Assembly: GCA_000716465.1 (NCBI GenBank)
Contig: JNWL01000069.1
Coordinates: forward strand, 1-23,324
Direction: 5' to 3'
Source of the DNA: Streptomyces bikiniensis
GTDB lineage: Bacteria > Actinomycetota > Actinomycetes > Streptomycetales > Streptomycetaceae
DNA length: 23,324 nt
Part shown: in pieces, positions 8,090 to 15,604 of the stretch
How the letters are laid out: every line of letters begins with the position of its first letter
How positions within the stretch are numbered: the first letter of the stretch is position 1
Translations under genes and position numbers: made by a program
Notes under the pieces: generated by a model
Database searches by the model: none
The model's input: only the letters and a program-made list of their open reading frames with translations
Told to the model about the DNA's origin: nothing

Positions 8090-8443
8090 TCAGGTCCAGA
8101 GGGTCGCGATGAAGATGTTCGCCGTGGTCAGGCCGCCGACGGCCGCGAAGAGGCTCTTGTCGACCTTCTCGTCGTCCCGCTTCACGTAGACCAGGCCGAG
8201 GATCACGACGAGGATCGCGAGCTTGATGCCGATCTTGAGGTTGTTCACGGTCTGGTCGTCGGCCTGGTTCAGGCCGACGAGCGCGACGCCCGTGACCAGC
8301 ATGGTCAGCGCGCCGTGCAGCATCGCGGGGCTGAAACGGGCCGTACCGGCGCCCATCGCCTTCATCTGGGTCAGGAAGCCGCCGAGGAGGGAGGCGATGC
8401 CGATGACGTGCAGGGCGACGAAGACATTGATGAGTACGTCCAT
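8090..8443 (-). CDS. Small four-helix integral membrane protein, function unknown
   Basis: The 117-residue protein is almost entirely membrane-embedded. Hydrophobic helices lie at about 3-25 (INVFVALHVIGIASLLGGFL), 41-59, 70-88 (IGIKLAILVVILGLVYV) and 98-116. Short polar loops include a KRDDEKVDK segment. No catalytic or metal-binding motif stands out. The start ATG at 8443 was chosen because the protein then begins directly with a membrane helix; the extra 16 residues of the longer frame are Pro/Gly/Arg-rich and unlikely. No clear Shine-Dalgarno sequence precedes it. It lies between pcrA (same strand, 111-bp gap) and the divergent NlpC/P60 gene. I recognise it only as a conserved actinobacterial membrane protein. 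Confidence 0.78.
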   Translation of the reverse strand: MDVLINVFVALHVIGIASLLGGFLTQMKAMGAGTARFSPAMLHGALTMLVTGVALVGLNQADDQTVNNLKIGIKLAILVVILGLVYVKRDDEKVDKSLFAAVGGLTTANIFIATLWT

Positions 8444-8823
8444 GGGGCGGAGCCTAACCGGGCCTCCGGACCCCCTTCCGGGTGGGTCCACCGCTCTCCG
8501 GCACCCGGGCCGACCCCCAGGCCTCTCCCCGTTCCGCTACCCGACCACATGCCCGTACGTCCGCCGGAAGGGCCCTGTCCCGTCACCCGGCGAAAGAGTT
8601 CGGTCCCCACACGTCAACTGTCGCCAATAGCGGTCAATCCGTCATCCGGGCGTGACCCCGCGCCTAGCGTCCTCCACCAGGTGACCGGCTCCCCACCCCG
8701 CCGGCAGGTCGGCGGTCGTCGGTCACCCCCGCCGAGAAAACCGGCGGCGGCCCGTCCCCCTGTGCGGACCGCCGCCGGCCCGGCGCACCCCGTCCCCCAG
8801 GGAAGAGGATGTGACCCGCCCTC
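8444..8823. promoter_or_regulatory. Gene-free 5' region of NlpC/P60 gene with hairpins
   Basis: This 380-bp region separates two divergent genes. It holds two GTCAA elements 20 bp apart (8613-8617, 8633-8637), a possible -10 TAGCGT (8665-8670) and an 8-bp inverted repeat GGTGACCG/CGGTCACC (8680-8687, 8720-8727). A GC hairpin with 10-bp arms CCGGCGGCGG (8741-8750) and its complement (8769-8778) ends 45 bases before the start codon. If transcription begins near 8677, both repeats lie in the untranslated leader. The c-di-AMP (ydaO) riboswitch core often found before such genes was sought and not seen. Confidence 0.4.
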
Positions 8824-9930
8824 GTGGCAGCACACCGAAAGTCCGCACAGTCCCTCCTCGGTGGCCGGGCGGTCCGCACCGCCGCCACCCTCGCCCTCGC
8901 CTCGGCTGCGACGGCGACGCTCTTCGAAGGGTCCGGCCACGCGGACCCCCGGCCCACCGCCGCCCAGGTCAGGGCGCAGGTCGACCGGCTCTACGAGGAG
9001 GCCGGGGCCGCGACCGAGCGGTACAACGGGGCGAAGGAGAAGGCGGACGAGGCGCGCGCCGCCTTCGACCGGCTGCGCGACGAGGCCGCCCGCAGGACCC
9101 GGCGCCTCAACGACGCGCGGGACGCCCTCGGGGCCGTGGCCGCCGCCCAGTACCGCTCCGGGGGGCTCGACCCGACGGTGCGGCTCGTCCTCACCTCCGA
9201 CCCGGACCAGTACCTGGCGCGGGCCGCGCTCGCCGAGAAGGCCGGCGACCGGCAGGCGGCCGCGATCCGGGCCGTACGGCGCGAGCTCGGCGCGATCGGG
9301 CAGCTGCGCGGCGAGTCGGCGGAACGGCTGACCGCCCTGCGCGGACACGAGGCCGAGCTGCGACGGCAGAAGGCGGCCGTCCTCGGCAGGCTGGGGTCGG
9401 CCAGGACCCTGCTCGCCCGGCTCACCGCGGAGGAACGGGCCCGGTACGAGGCCGCCACCGCCGCCCGGAACGTCTCCGGCCCCTCGGACCGGACGGCCGG
9501 GACGAACCCGGCCGACACCTCGGCCCCCGCGCGGGCCGACCGCTCCTCCGGTGGCGCGCGCGGACCGGTGAGCGCCCCGGACTCCCGCGCCGCCCAGGCC
9601 ATCACCTTCGCCCGCGCCCAGCTCGGCAAGCCGTACGTGTGGGGGGCGACGGGCCCTTCCGGGTACGACTGTTCGGGCCTCACCCAGGCGGCCTGGCGCG
9701 CGGCCGGCGTCTCCCTGCCCCGCACGACGTACACCCAGATCAACGCCGGCAAGCGGGTCTCCCGCTCCCAGCTCGCCCCCGGTGACCTGGTCTTCTTCTA
9801 CTCCGGGATCAGCCACGTCGGGCTCTACGTCGGCGGCGGCCAGATGATCCACGCCCCCCGGCCCGGCGCCCCGATCCGGGTCGCCCCGATCGACGAGATG
9901 CCCTTCGCCGGAGCGACCCGCGTGGGCTGA
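8824..9930 (+). CDS. Secreted NlpC/P60 (C40) peptidoglycan endopeptidase
   Basis: The 368-residue protein has a signal peptide (about 1-40, hydrophobic AATLALASAATATLF, cleavage probably near GHA-DP). A long coiled coil (about 45-212) resembles the RipA/CwlO N-terminal regulatory helix. An Ala/Ser/Gly linker leads to a C-terminal NlpC/P60 domain (about 253-365). The catalytic triad is visible: C283 in YDCSGL, H331 in SHVGLYVGGG and H343 in MIHAP. It should cleave D-Glu-mDap (here LL-Dap) stem peptide bonds in the wall. GTG at 8824 is chosen because the product then starts MAAHRK and leads into the signal peptide. The only purine-rich site (GGGAAGAGG, 8796-8806) is rather far upstream, so initiation may be inefficient or structured. 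Confidence 0.92.
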   Translation: MAAHRKSAQSLLGGRAVRTAATLALASAATATLFEGSGHADPRPTAAQVRAQVDRLYEEAGAATERYNGAKEKADEARAAFDRLRDEAARRTRRLNDARDALGAVAAAQYRSGGLDPTVRLVLTSDPDQYLARAALAEKAGDRQAAAIRAVRRELGAIGQLRGESAERLTALRGHEAELRRQKAAVLGRLGSARTLLARLTAEERARYEAATAARNVSGPSDRTAGTNPADTSAPARADRSSGGARGPVSAPDSRAAQAITFARAQLGKPYVWGATGPSGYDCSGLTQAAWRAAGVSLPRTTYTQINAGKRVSRSQLAPGDLVFFYSGISHVGLYVGGGQMIHAPRPGAPIRVAPIDEMPFAGATRVG

Positions 9931-10025
9931 CGCCCGGGCCCGGCCCGCCGCACGCCCGTCCACCACCCCGGCAGGGCACGGTCCCGGGCCCCGGACCCAC
10001 CGCGCCCCAGGTGCGGGCCGCGGGT

Positions 10026-10775
10026 TCAGACCAGACGGCGGGCGGTGGCCCAGCGGGTCAGCTCGTGGCGGTTGGAGAGCTGGAGCTTCCGCAGCACCGC
10101 CGAGACGTGCGACTCGACCGTCTTCACCGAGATGTAGAGCTGCTTGGCGATCTCCTTGTACGCGTAGCCGCGGGCGATCAGCCGCAGCACCTCCCGCTCC
10201 CGCTGGGTGAGCCGGTCCAGGTCCTCGTCCACCGGGGGCGCGTCCGTCGAGGCGAAGGCGTCCAGGACGAAGCCGGCGAGCCGGGGGGAGAAGACGGCGT
10301 CGCCCTCCTGGACCCGGAAGATCGAGTCGACCAGGTCGGTACCGGTGATCGTCTTGGTGACGTAGCCGCGGGCGCCGCCCCGGATCACCCCGATCACGTC
10401 CTCGGCCGCGTCCGACACCGAGAGCGCCAGGAAGCGGACCGGGTCCTCGGGCGCGCCGAGCAGGCTCGCGCAGCGCCTCAGCACCTCGACCCCGCCGCCG
10501 CCCGGCAGGTGCACGTCGAGCAGGACGACCTCGGGCCGGGTCGCGGTGATGACCGTGACCGCCTGGTCGACGTCGGCCGCCTCGCCGACCACCTCGACGC
10601 CGGTGACCTCGGTCCGGCCGATCTCGGCCTGCACCCCGGTGCGGAACATCCGGTGGTCGTCGACGAGCACCACCCGCACCCGCCTGCCCACACCCGGCGC
10701 CGCGCCCGCGTCGGTCCCCGTGTCCGCGTTCGCGTCCGCCCCGCTCCCGGTCGCTGCCCCGGTCCCGTCGCTCAT
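10026..10775 (-). CDS. LuxR/NarL-family response regulator
   Basis: The 249-residue protein has a disordered Gly/Ala/Asp N-terminal extension (1-30). A receiver domain follows (about 33-155) with acidic pair D39-D40, phospho-acceptor D87 (VLLDVHLP), S119 and K141 (VTKTITG). A LuxR helix-turn-helix closes the protein (about 187-247; LTQREREVLRLIARGYAYKEIAKQ... then VKTVESHVSAVLRKL). It is the cognate regulator of the histidine kinase just upstream: its ATG overlaps the kinase TGA as ATGA (10772-10775), indicating translational coupling. Likely targets include the divergent PspC-toastrack gene and its own operon through the inverted repeat at 12070-12085, by analogy with LiaR-type autoregulation. 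Phosphorylation should drive dimerisation and DNA binding. Confidence 0.94.
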   Translation of the reverse strand: MSDGTGAATGSGADANADTGTDAGAAPGVGRRVRVVLVDDHRMFRTGVQAEIGRTEVTGVEVVGEAADVDQAVTVITATRPEVVLLDVHLPGGGGVEVLRRCASLLGAPEDPVRFLALSVSDAAEDVIGVIRGGARGYVTKTITGTDLVDSIFRVQEGDAVFSPRLAGFVLDAFASTDAPPVDEDLDRLTQREREVLRLIARGYAYKEIAKQLYISVKTVESHVSAVLRKLQLSNRHELTRWATARRLV

Positions 10776-12034
10776 CCGTCCGCCCTCTCCATCTCGAGCT
10801 CCACTTCGGTGCCGCCGCCCTGCGGTGACCGCAGCCGGGCCGTACCGCCGTTGCGCCGCATCCGGCCGATGATCGATTCTCGTACGCCCATCCGGTCCTC
10901 GGGCACGTCGTCCAGGTCGAAGCCCGGCCCCCGGTCCCGCACCGAGACGAAGACCGTGCGGCCGTCCACCTCCGCGAACACCTGCACCGCCCCTCCCTCG
11001 CCACCGTACTTGGCGGCGTTGACCATCGCCTCGCGCGCGGCCTGCATCTGCGCGACCAGCCCCTCGTCGAGGGGGCAGTCCCCGACGACGACCACCTCCA
11101 GCGGGACGCCGTGCTTGTCCTCGACCTCGGCCGCGGCCCTCTTCACCGCCTCCGCGAGGGTCTCCGGCTCCTCGTCCCGGCCGGTGCCCTCCGGTCTGTA
11201 GAGCCAGTTCCGCAGCTCCCGCTCCTGGGCGCGGGCGAGCCGGCGCACCTCGCCCGGGTCGTCGGCGTTGCGCTGGATCAGGGTGAGGGTGTGCAGCACC
11301 GAGTCGTGGACGTGGGCCGCGACCTCGGCCCGCTCCTGGGCGCGGATGCGCATGGTCCGCTCCTCCGTGAGGTCCTGCGACATGCGCACCAGCCAGGGGC
11401 CGGCGAGCAGGACCATGCCGGTGAGGACGGCGACGGCCGCGGTGAGGGCCGTGCCGAGCTGGGCCACGGAGCCGCGGACCACCACGAAGACCGCGAGGCC
11501 CGTGCCGACCAGGGCGACGCCGACGAGCCCGCGGGCGAGCTGGAACGCGCGTCTGTGCCGGCCGGGCTCGGTCCAGCTGGCACGGCGGGCGTTGTCCGCC
11601 TGGCGCCAGAAGACGGCGAGCCCGATGCCGGTGAGGAGGACGGGCCAGACGTACCGTCCCGTCTCGCCGTCGAAGCTGGCGTTCCCGGCGACGACCGCGA
11701 GGCTCACGGCGAGCGCGGCCAGGGCGAAGACCTGGCCGCGGTCGGGCTTGCGCAGCTTGCGGCGCCCGTCCGGAGCGGTCTCGAAGACGGGGCGCGGGGC
11801 GGTCCGTCCGCCGACGCCGAGCGGGACGACGATCCAGAAGACGGCGTAGAGCACGGCGCCGAGGCCGTCGGCCATGGCGAGGACCGCGAACGCCGTGCGC
11901 ACCCAGACGACCGGCAGTCCGAGGTGTCCCGCGAGACCGCGTGCGACGCCGCCGAGCCACCGTCCGTCGGCGCTCCGGTAGAGCCTGCGCAGGGACGGTT
12001 CGTCGGTGTCGGCGACGCGAGCGGATGCGGACAT
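10772..12034 (-). CDS. PspC-domain sensor histidine kinase (HisKA_3)
   Basis: The 420-residue membrane kinase starts with a PspC domain (about 15-75; RSADGRWLGGVARGLAGHLG then a membrane helix). Four further hydrophobic helices follow (about 101-117, 130-143, 168-187, 194-215). The HisKA_3 dimerisation domain carries the phosphorylated H243 (AAHVHDSVLHTLTLI). A HATPase_c domain has an N box with N339 (REAMVNAAKYG), a G1 box (DRGPGFD, 367-373) and G2 (GMVRES-like RMGVRES; GGGTEVEL). There is no large extracellular loop, so the signal is probably sensed in or at the membrane, as in LiaS. ATG at 12034 gives MSASARV and puts the PspC domain near the N-terminus. The gene ends in an ATGA overlap with the response regulator. 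Confidence 0.93.
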   Translation of the reverse strand: MSASARVADTDEPSLRRLYRSADGRWLGGVARGLAGHLGLPVVWVRTAFAVLAMADGLGAVLYAVFWIVVPLGVGGRTAPRPVFETAPDGRRKLRKPDRGQVFALAALAVSLAVVAGNASFDGETGRYVWPVLLTGIGLAVFWRQADNARRASWTEPGRHRRAFQLARGLVGVALVGTGLAVFVVVRGSVAQLGTALTAAVAVLTGMVLLAGPWLVRMSQDLTEERTMRIRAQERAEVAAHVHDSVLHTLTLIQRNADDPGEVRRLARAQERELRNWLYRPEGTGRDEEPETLAEAVKRAAAEVEDKHGVPLEVVVVGDCPLDEGLVAQMQAAREAMVNAAKYGGEGGAVQVFAEVDGRTVFVSVRDRGPGFDLDDVPEDRMGVRESIIGRMRRNGGTARLRSPQGGGTEVELEMERADG

Positions 12035-12190
12035 GCACCGATCGTCACACGTCCGACCCGCCCGGGACATCAGGGTCGGCCCTGAGATCTCCCCCGGTAC
12101 GGCCTCGGGGACGGGGGCCCTCCGAATATCAGGGTCGGGCCAGGGTCGTCCCCGGTGCCGCACGGCGTCACGGGCCGTCACCATGGTGGC
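12035..12190. promoter_or_regulatory. Shared divergent promoter region of the LiaFSR-like module
   Basis: This 156-bp intergenic region holds a perfect inverted repeat TCAGGG-tcgg-CCCTGA at 12070-12085. The 11-mer ATCAGGGTCGG occurs twice in direct orientation (12069-12079 and 12128-12138), and AGGGTCG occurs a third time at 12142-12148. Spacing and dyad symmetry suit binding by a dimeric LuxR-type regulator, most simply the one encoded at 10026-10775. Promoter hexamers could not be assigned on either strand. Confidence 0.55.
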
Positions 12191-13534
12191 ATGAGGAGTT
12201 CGGTGTCTTCGCAGCACGAGGCCCCGCCGCCGGCGGAGGCCGCTTCCGCCGCGCCGCTGCGGCGCTCGCGCGGGAGCAAGGTCGTGGGCGGTGTCTGCGG
12301 CGGTCTCGGCCGGTACTTCGACCTCGACCCGGTGGTCTTCCGCGTCGTGATCGGCGTCCTGGCGGTGACGGGTGGCTTCGGGCTGCTCTTCTACGGCTTC
12401 GCGTGGCTGCTGATCCCGCTCGCGGGCGAGGAGGAGAACGAGGGGCGCAGGCTGCTGACCGGCCGCGTCTCCGGTTCCTCCCTCGCGGCCCTGCTGATGG
12501 CGCTGATCGGCTGCGGGGTCCTCCTGTCGATGCTGCGCAGCGGATCGATGCTGGGTTCCTCGCTGCTGGTGGCGTTCACGGCGTGCGGGGCGGCGGTCTG
12601 GTCGCGGCGGAGGCAGACCGGCGCGGTGGAGACCGAGGGCAGGACGGACACGGCGGCGGCACTCGCGGTCGCCGAGGCCCCGCCCGAGACGAAGGCCCCG
12701 CCTCTGATCGAGCACACCTCCTGGTGGAAGGACCCGATCGTCAAGGACGGCTCGACGGGCAAGGTGGCCGTCGGCTACCTGTGGGGTCCGCACGGCGTGG
12801 TGGACGGGGACGGCAGGGTGAACGGCGAGGTGCCGAAGCCCGGCGGCCGGTGGGGCGCCCCGGACCCGGCGCCCGGGCGTCCGACGCCCTCCGTCCGGAA
12901 GAGCCCGCTCTCCATCAGCGGCCTCGTCCTCCTGCTCGCGATGGTGGCGGCCGGTCTCGGCACGGGCCTGACCTGGGAGACCGAGCCGCTCGGCACCAGC
13001 CTGCAGACCGGTCTGGTCGCCGCCCTCGGGGTGTTCGGCCTGGGGCTCGTCGTCAGCAGCTTCCTCGGGCGGACCGGGTTCGGCACGGTCTTCCTGACCG
13101 TGGTGACGGCGGGCCTGCTCGCCCTGGCCACGACGCTGCCCGACCGGATCACCACGGACTGGGTCCGCGAGACGTGGGCGCCCGCGTCGGCCGCCGCCGT
13201 GCAGCCGCGCTACGAGCTGGGCACGGGGGTCGGCACGCTCGATCTGGCACGGCTCCCGCTCCCCGCGGGCACGACGGTCACCACCGGTGCCGAGGTGGGG
13301 GCCGGCCGGCTCGAAGTGATCGTCCCGAAGGACGCGGTCGTGAAGCTGCGCGCCAAGGTGTCGCTGGGCGACCTGCGCCTGCCGGGGCAGCCGCCGAACG
13401 ACGTCGACGTCGCGCCGGACCGCGAGGAGGCCCGCACGCTCGCGCCGCCGGCCGGGACCGCCCCGGCGGGCATCCTGGACCTCTCCCTGGAGGTCGCGCT
13501 CGGACAGGTGGAGGTCATCCGTGCTGCTTCATGA
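12191..13534 (+). CDS. PspC-toastrack membrane protein, LiaF-like
   Basis: The 447-residue protein begins with a disordered Ala/Pro segment. A PspC domain follows (about 24-80; SKVVGGVCGGLGRYFDLDP, then a helix ending WLLIPLAGEEEN). Helices lie at about 98-115 and 122-137, then a polar loop and a second cluster at about 241-262, 273-291 and 298-315. The C-terminal beta-rich region (about 340-445; YELGTGVGTLDLARL, LEVIVPKDAVVKLRAKVSLGDL) matches the toastrack / cell-wall-active antibiotic response fold of LiaF. Known LiaF proteins restrain the LiaS kinase until envelope damage. Divergence from a PspC kinase-regulator pair supports the same role here. ATG at 12191 is preceded by GGTGG. Its last 14 bases overlap the next gene. 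Confidence 0.86.
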   Translation: MRSSVSSQHEAPPPAEAASAAPLRRSRGSKVVGGVCGGLGRYFDLDPVVFRVVIGVLAVTGGFGLLFYGFAWLLIPLAGEEENEGRRLLTGRVSGSSLAALLMALIGCGVLLSMLRSGSMLGSSLLVAFTACGAAVWSRRRQTGAVETEGRTDTAAALAVAEAPPETKAPPLIEHTSWWKDPIVKDGSTGKVAVGYLWGPHGVVDGDGRVNGEVPKPGGRWGAPDPAPGRPTPSVRKSPLSISGLVLLLAMVAAGLGTGLTWETEPLGTSLQTGLVAALGVFGLGLVVSSFLGRTGFGTVFLTVVTAGLLALATTLPDRITTDWVRETWAPASAAAVQPRYELGTGVGTLDLARLPLPAGTTVTTGAEVGAGRLEVIVPKDAVVKLRAKVSLGDLRLPGQPPNDVDVAPDREEARTLAPPAGTAPAGILDLSLEVALGQVEVIRAAS

Positions 13535-13781
13535 GTTCCGTCCCGGCCGGCTCCTCGCCGGCCTCACCGCCCTCGCCCTGGCCGCCCTGTACGCGGGCGA
13601 CCTCGCCGGGGCCTGGACGACCCCCTGGTACGCGGTGGTGCCGGTGCTCTGCGGCGGCCTGGGCACGGCCGCCCTCGCGACCTGGGTCGCCTATCGAGTA
13701 CGGCGCCGTTCGGCGAGGAGCCGGTCCAGCGAGAGCACCGGGGCCCCGGCGAGCAGCAGCGGCAGCCAGGCCATCAGATAG
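13521..13781 (+). CDS. Small two-helix membrane protein overlapping both neighbours
   Basis: The 86-residue product starts at GTG 13521, with GGAGG (13510-13514) six bases upstream and a 14-bp overlap with the PspC-toastrack gene, so translational coupling is likely. Two hydrophobic helices (about 10-27 LLAGLTALALAALYAGDL; about 38-59 AVVPVLCGGLGTAALATWVAYRV) are followed by a basic, Ser-rich tail ([26 protein letters not shown]). The last 91 bases are antisense to the 3' end of the DoxX gene. The perfect ribosome site and coupling argue it is real despite that overlap. It probably acts with the LiaF-like protein in the membrane, but I recognise no family. Confidence 0.72.
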   Translation: MLLHEFRPGRLLAGLTALALAALYAGDLAGAWTTPWYAVVPVLCGGLGTAALATWVAYRVRRRSARSRSSESTGAPASSSGSQAIR

Positions 13782-14260
13782 ACGAGGTCGTTGCCGAGGT
13801 AGTACGGCGACACCTGCCAGCTCACGGTCAGCCAGAGGCTCAGCGAGATCAGCGCGCCCCCGAGCGCCGCCACGCGGGCGAAGAGGCCGAAGAGGGTTCC
13901 GAGCCCGACGGCGAGCTCTCCGAAGGCGAGGGCGTACCCGAAGCCGGCGGGGCTCTTGAGGGCGAGGTCGACGAGCGCGGGGATCGCGGAGACGTCCCGG
14001 ACGCCGCGCATCGTCTCGCCGATGGATCCGCTGCCGGTGCCGGCGAGGAAGGAGGAGTCCGTGAGCTTGTCGAGCCCGGCGTAGACGAACGTGATCCCGA
14101 GGAAGATCCGCAGGGGAAGGAGGGCGTGGCGGGAGGCGAGGGCCTTCCAGGCACCGGTCCCGTCACCCTCACCGGGACCGCCGTCACCACCGCCGGTGTC
14201 GTCGTGCCGGTCCGGGGTCCCGTCGTCCCCCCGGCCCGTCCGGTCCGTCTGTCCCGTCAT
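13691..14260 (-). CDS. DoxX family membrane protein
   Basis: The 189-residue protein has a disordered Asp/Gly N-terminus (1-36) and then the DoxX core: RIFLGITFVYAGLDKLTDSSF (51-71), helices at about 105-125, 128-147 and 158-175, and a terminal LDRLLAERRRTR. The family includes the DoxD/thiosulfate:quinone oxidoreductase small subunit and MadC/DoxX redox partners. In actinobacteria most are small four-helix proteins of unsettled function, sometimes linked to oxidative-stress complexes with SodA and SseA. ATG at 14260 follows GAGAGGTGA on the minus strand. It lies 90 bp downstream of the membrane protein at 14351-15604, probably in one transcript, and its 3' end overlaps the convergent two-helix gene by 91 bp. 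Confidence 0.87.
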   Translation of the reverse strand: MTGQTDRTGRGDDGTPDRHDDTGGGDGGPGEGDGTGAWKALASRHALLPLRIFLGITFVYAGLDKLTDSSFLAGTGSGSIGETMRGVRDVSAIPALVDLALKSPAGFGYALAFGELAVGLGTLFGLFARVAALGGALISLSLWLTVSWQVSPYYLGNDLVYLMAWLPLLLAGAPVLSLDRLLAERRRTR

Positions 14261-14350
14261 CGTCGGTCACCTCTCACGCCCCGTACGGCTGCTCGCGGAA
14301 CGATTCTCCTCCGAGCGGCGCCCCGGGGGCGCGGGGAAGGGGCCGGACGG

Positions 14351-15604
14351 TCAGTCCACGACGTCGATCGTGACCCGGTTGGTCTCCGTGCCCGCCGCCG
14401 TCACGACCGAGACCTCCACCCGGCCCGGTTCCACGTCCGCCGGGAGGGGGACGGTCAGGGCGGTGTCGGTGGGGTTGGCGAAGCCGCCCGGGACCGGGAC
14501 CAGGGGGACGTGGGCGTGGACGGCGCCGATGCGGACGACGAGGCGGGTCAGCGGGTCGGGGGCGTCCGCGCCCGGCGGGACGAAGCCGCGGCCGCGGATC
14601 TCGATGTCGTCGCCCGTGCGGATCGGGGCGTCGAGGTCGCCCGCCTCCCGGGACCGGACCACGGAGTGGATCGTGGGGCGGACGCCCTCGGCGCACTTCG
14701 CGGCGAGGTGCCAGGCGGCCGAGACGCCGAGGAGGAGCACCAGGGACCAGGGGACCCCGGGGAGCCGGTCGGGGTCGTGGGCGAGTCCGGCGGCCGTGAG
14801 GACGAGGACGGCTCCGGAGACGAGGAGGTACTGGACGTCGGCGAGGCAGGCCCGGCCGCTGTCGTCGCAGAGGAGGTCGGCGGCGCGCGGGCGGTCGGCC
14901 CGCACCTTCTGGAGGCGGCCCGCCGTGATGCCGGCGGTGACGACGAGGCGGGCGGTGACGGTGACGGCCGCGACCAGGGCCAGGGCGGTGAGCAGGCCGG
15001 CGTCCCGGGCCGGGTCGAAGGCGGTCGCGGCCGGGGCCGGTGGCCCGGGGGCCGGGAAACGGGCGGCCAGGAGGACGAGGGAGAAGGAGGGGAGCAGGAG
15101 CCAGGCGGCGGCGACGGCGCGGGTGGTGGAGAGCCGGTTGTCCTCGCCGGTCAGGGGCGCGAGGAGGCCGCCGCGGGCCCGGTGGGCGTGGGCGGCGGCG
15201 CTGAGGAGGGCGGCGAGGGCCAGGGCGGTGCAGAGGCCGGCCGTGCGGGCGCCGGTCCAGCCGGCCTCGACGGCGGTGAGGGCCTGGGCGAGGAGGAGGG
15301 CGAGGACGGCGCCCCAGACGGTGCGGAGGGTGCCGCGCCGGACCAGGTCGAGCCGGGCGGGCCCGGCCTCCCGGCCGTGCGCGGTGACCGCGCGGGCGGA
15401 CTGGGCGAGCTCGTCGGAGACCCACTGGCGGGCGGCGACCGGGGAGTGGGCGACGGCGGCGGGGACGCCGTGTCCGGCGGCGAGTTCGTCGCGGCGGGCG
15501 AGGAAGGCGGCGACCGCGCGCCGGTGGCCGGCCCGCCCGCAGTGGGCGCAGCCGGCGCAGCCGGTCGCGTGCTCGCCGTACCGTCTCGCCTCTTGAACCG
15601 CCAC
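14351..15604 (-). CDS. Polytopic membrane protein with C-terminal IPT/TIG-like domain
   Basis: Read from GTG 15604 the product has 417 residues. It contains a C16-x2-C19-x2-C22 motif near the N-terminus (CAGCAHC, then GRAGH), which could bind zinc or iron-sulfur. Six hydrophobic helices lie at about 93-113, 119-140, 163-182, 202-228, 255-274 and 284-303. A C-terminal beta-rich domain (about 308-417; RPTIHSVVRS...GDDIEIRGRGFVPP...NRVTIDVVD) looks like an IPT/TIG immunoglobulin-like fold. The start is uncertain. GTG 15604 has GGGAAGTGAG upstream; GTG 15613 is in frame; the longer frame reaches 15874 but runs into the guaA terminator. A short GC hairpin (14318-14332) follows the stop codon. I recognise no characterised homologue; a surface-binding or transport-associated role is possible. 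Confidence 0.7.
   Translation of the reverse strand: MAVQEARRYGEHATGCAGCAHCGRAGHRRAVAAFLARRDELAAGHGVPAAVAHSPVAARQWVSDELAQSARAVTAHGREAGPARLDLVRRGTLRTVWGAVLALLLAQALTAVEAGWTGARTAGLCTALALAALLSAAAHAHRARGGLLAPLTGEDNRLSTTRAVAAAWLLLPSFSLVLLAARFPAPGPPAPAATAFDPARDAGLLTALALVAAVTVTARLVVTAGITAGRLQKVRADRPRAADLLCDDSGRACLADVQYLLVSGAVLVLTAAGLAHDPDRLPGVPWSLVLLLGVSAAWHLAAKCAEGVRPTIHSVVRSREAGDLDAPIRTGDDIEIRGRGFVPPGADAPDPLTRLVVRIGAVHAHVPLVPVPGGFANPTDTALTVPLPADVEPGRVEVSVVTAAGTETNRVTIDVVD

Noticed and set aside
5519..9331. Plus-strand ORF of 1270 codons antisense to pcrA
   Set aside because: It mirrors pcrA and then crosses two unrelated genes; composition is shadow-like (Gly/Asp/Val/Leu/Arg) and no motif is present.
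10776..12038. Extension of the response regulator frame upstream as one 670-residue protein
   Set aside because: The upstream part is an out-of-frame shadow of the kinase gene; the ATGA junction at 10772-10775 defines the true start.
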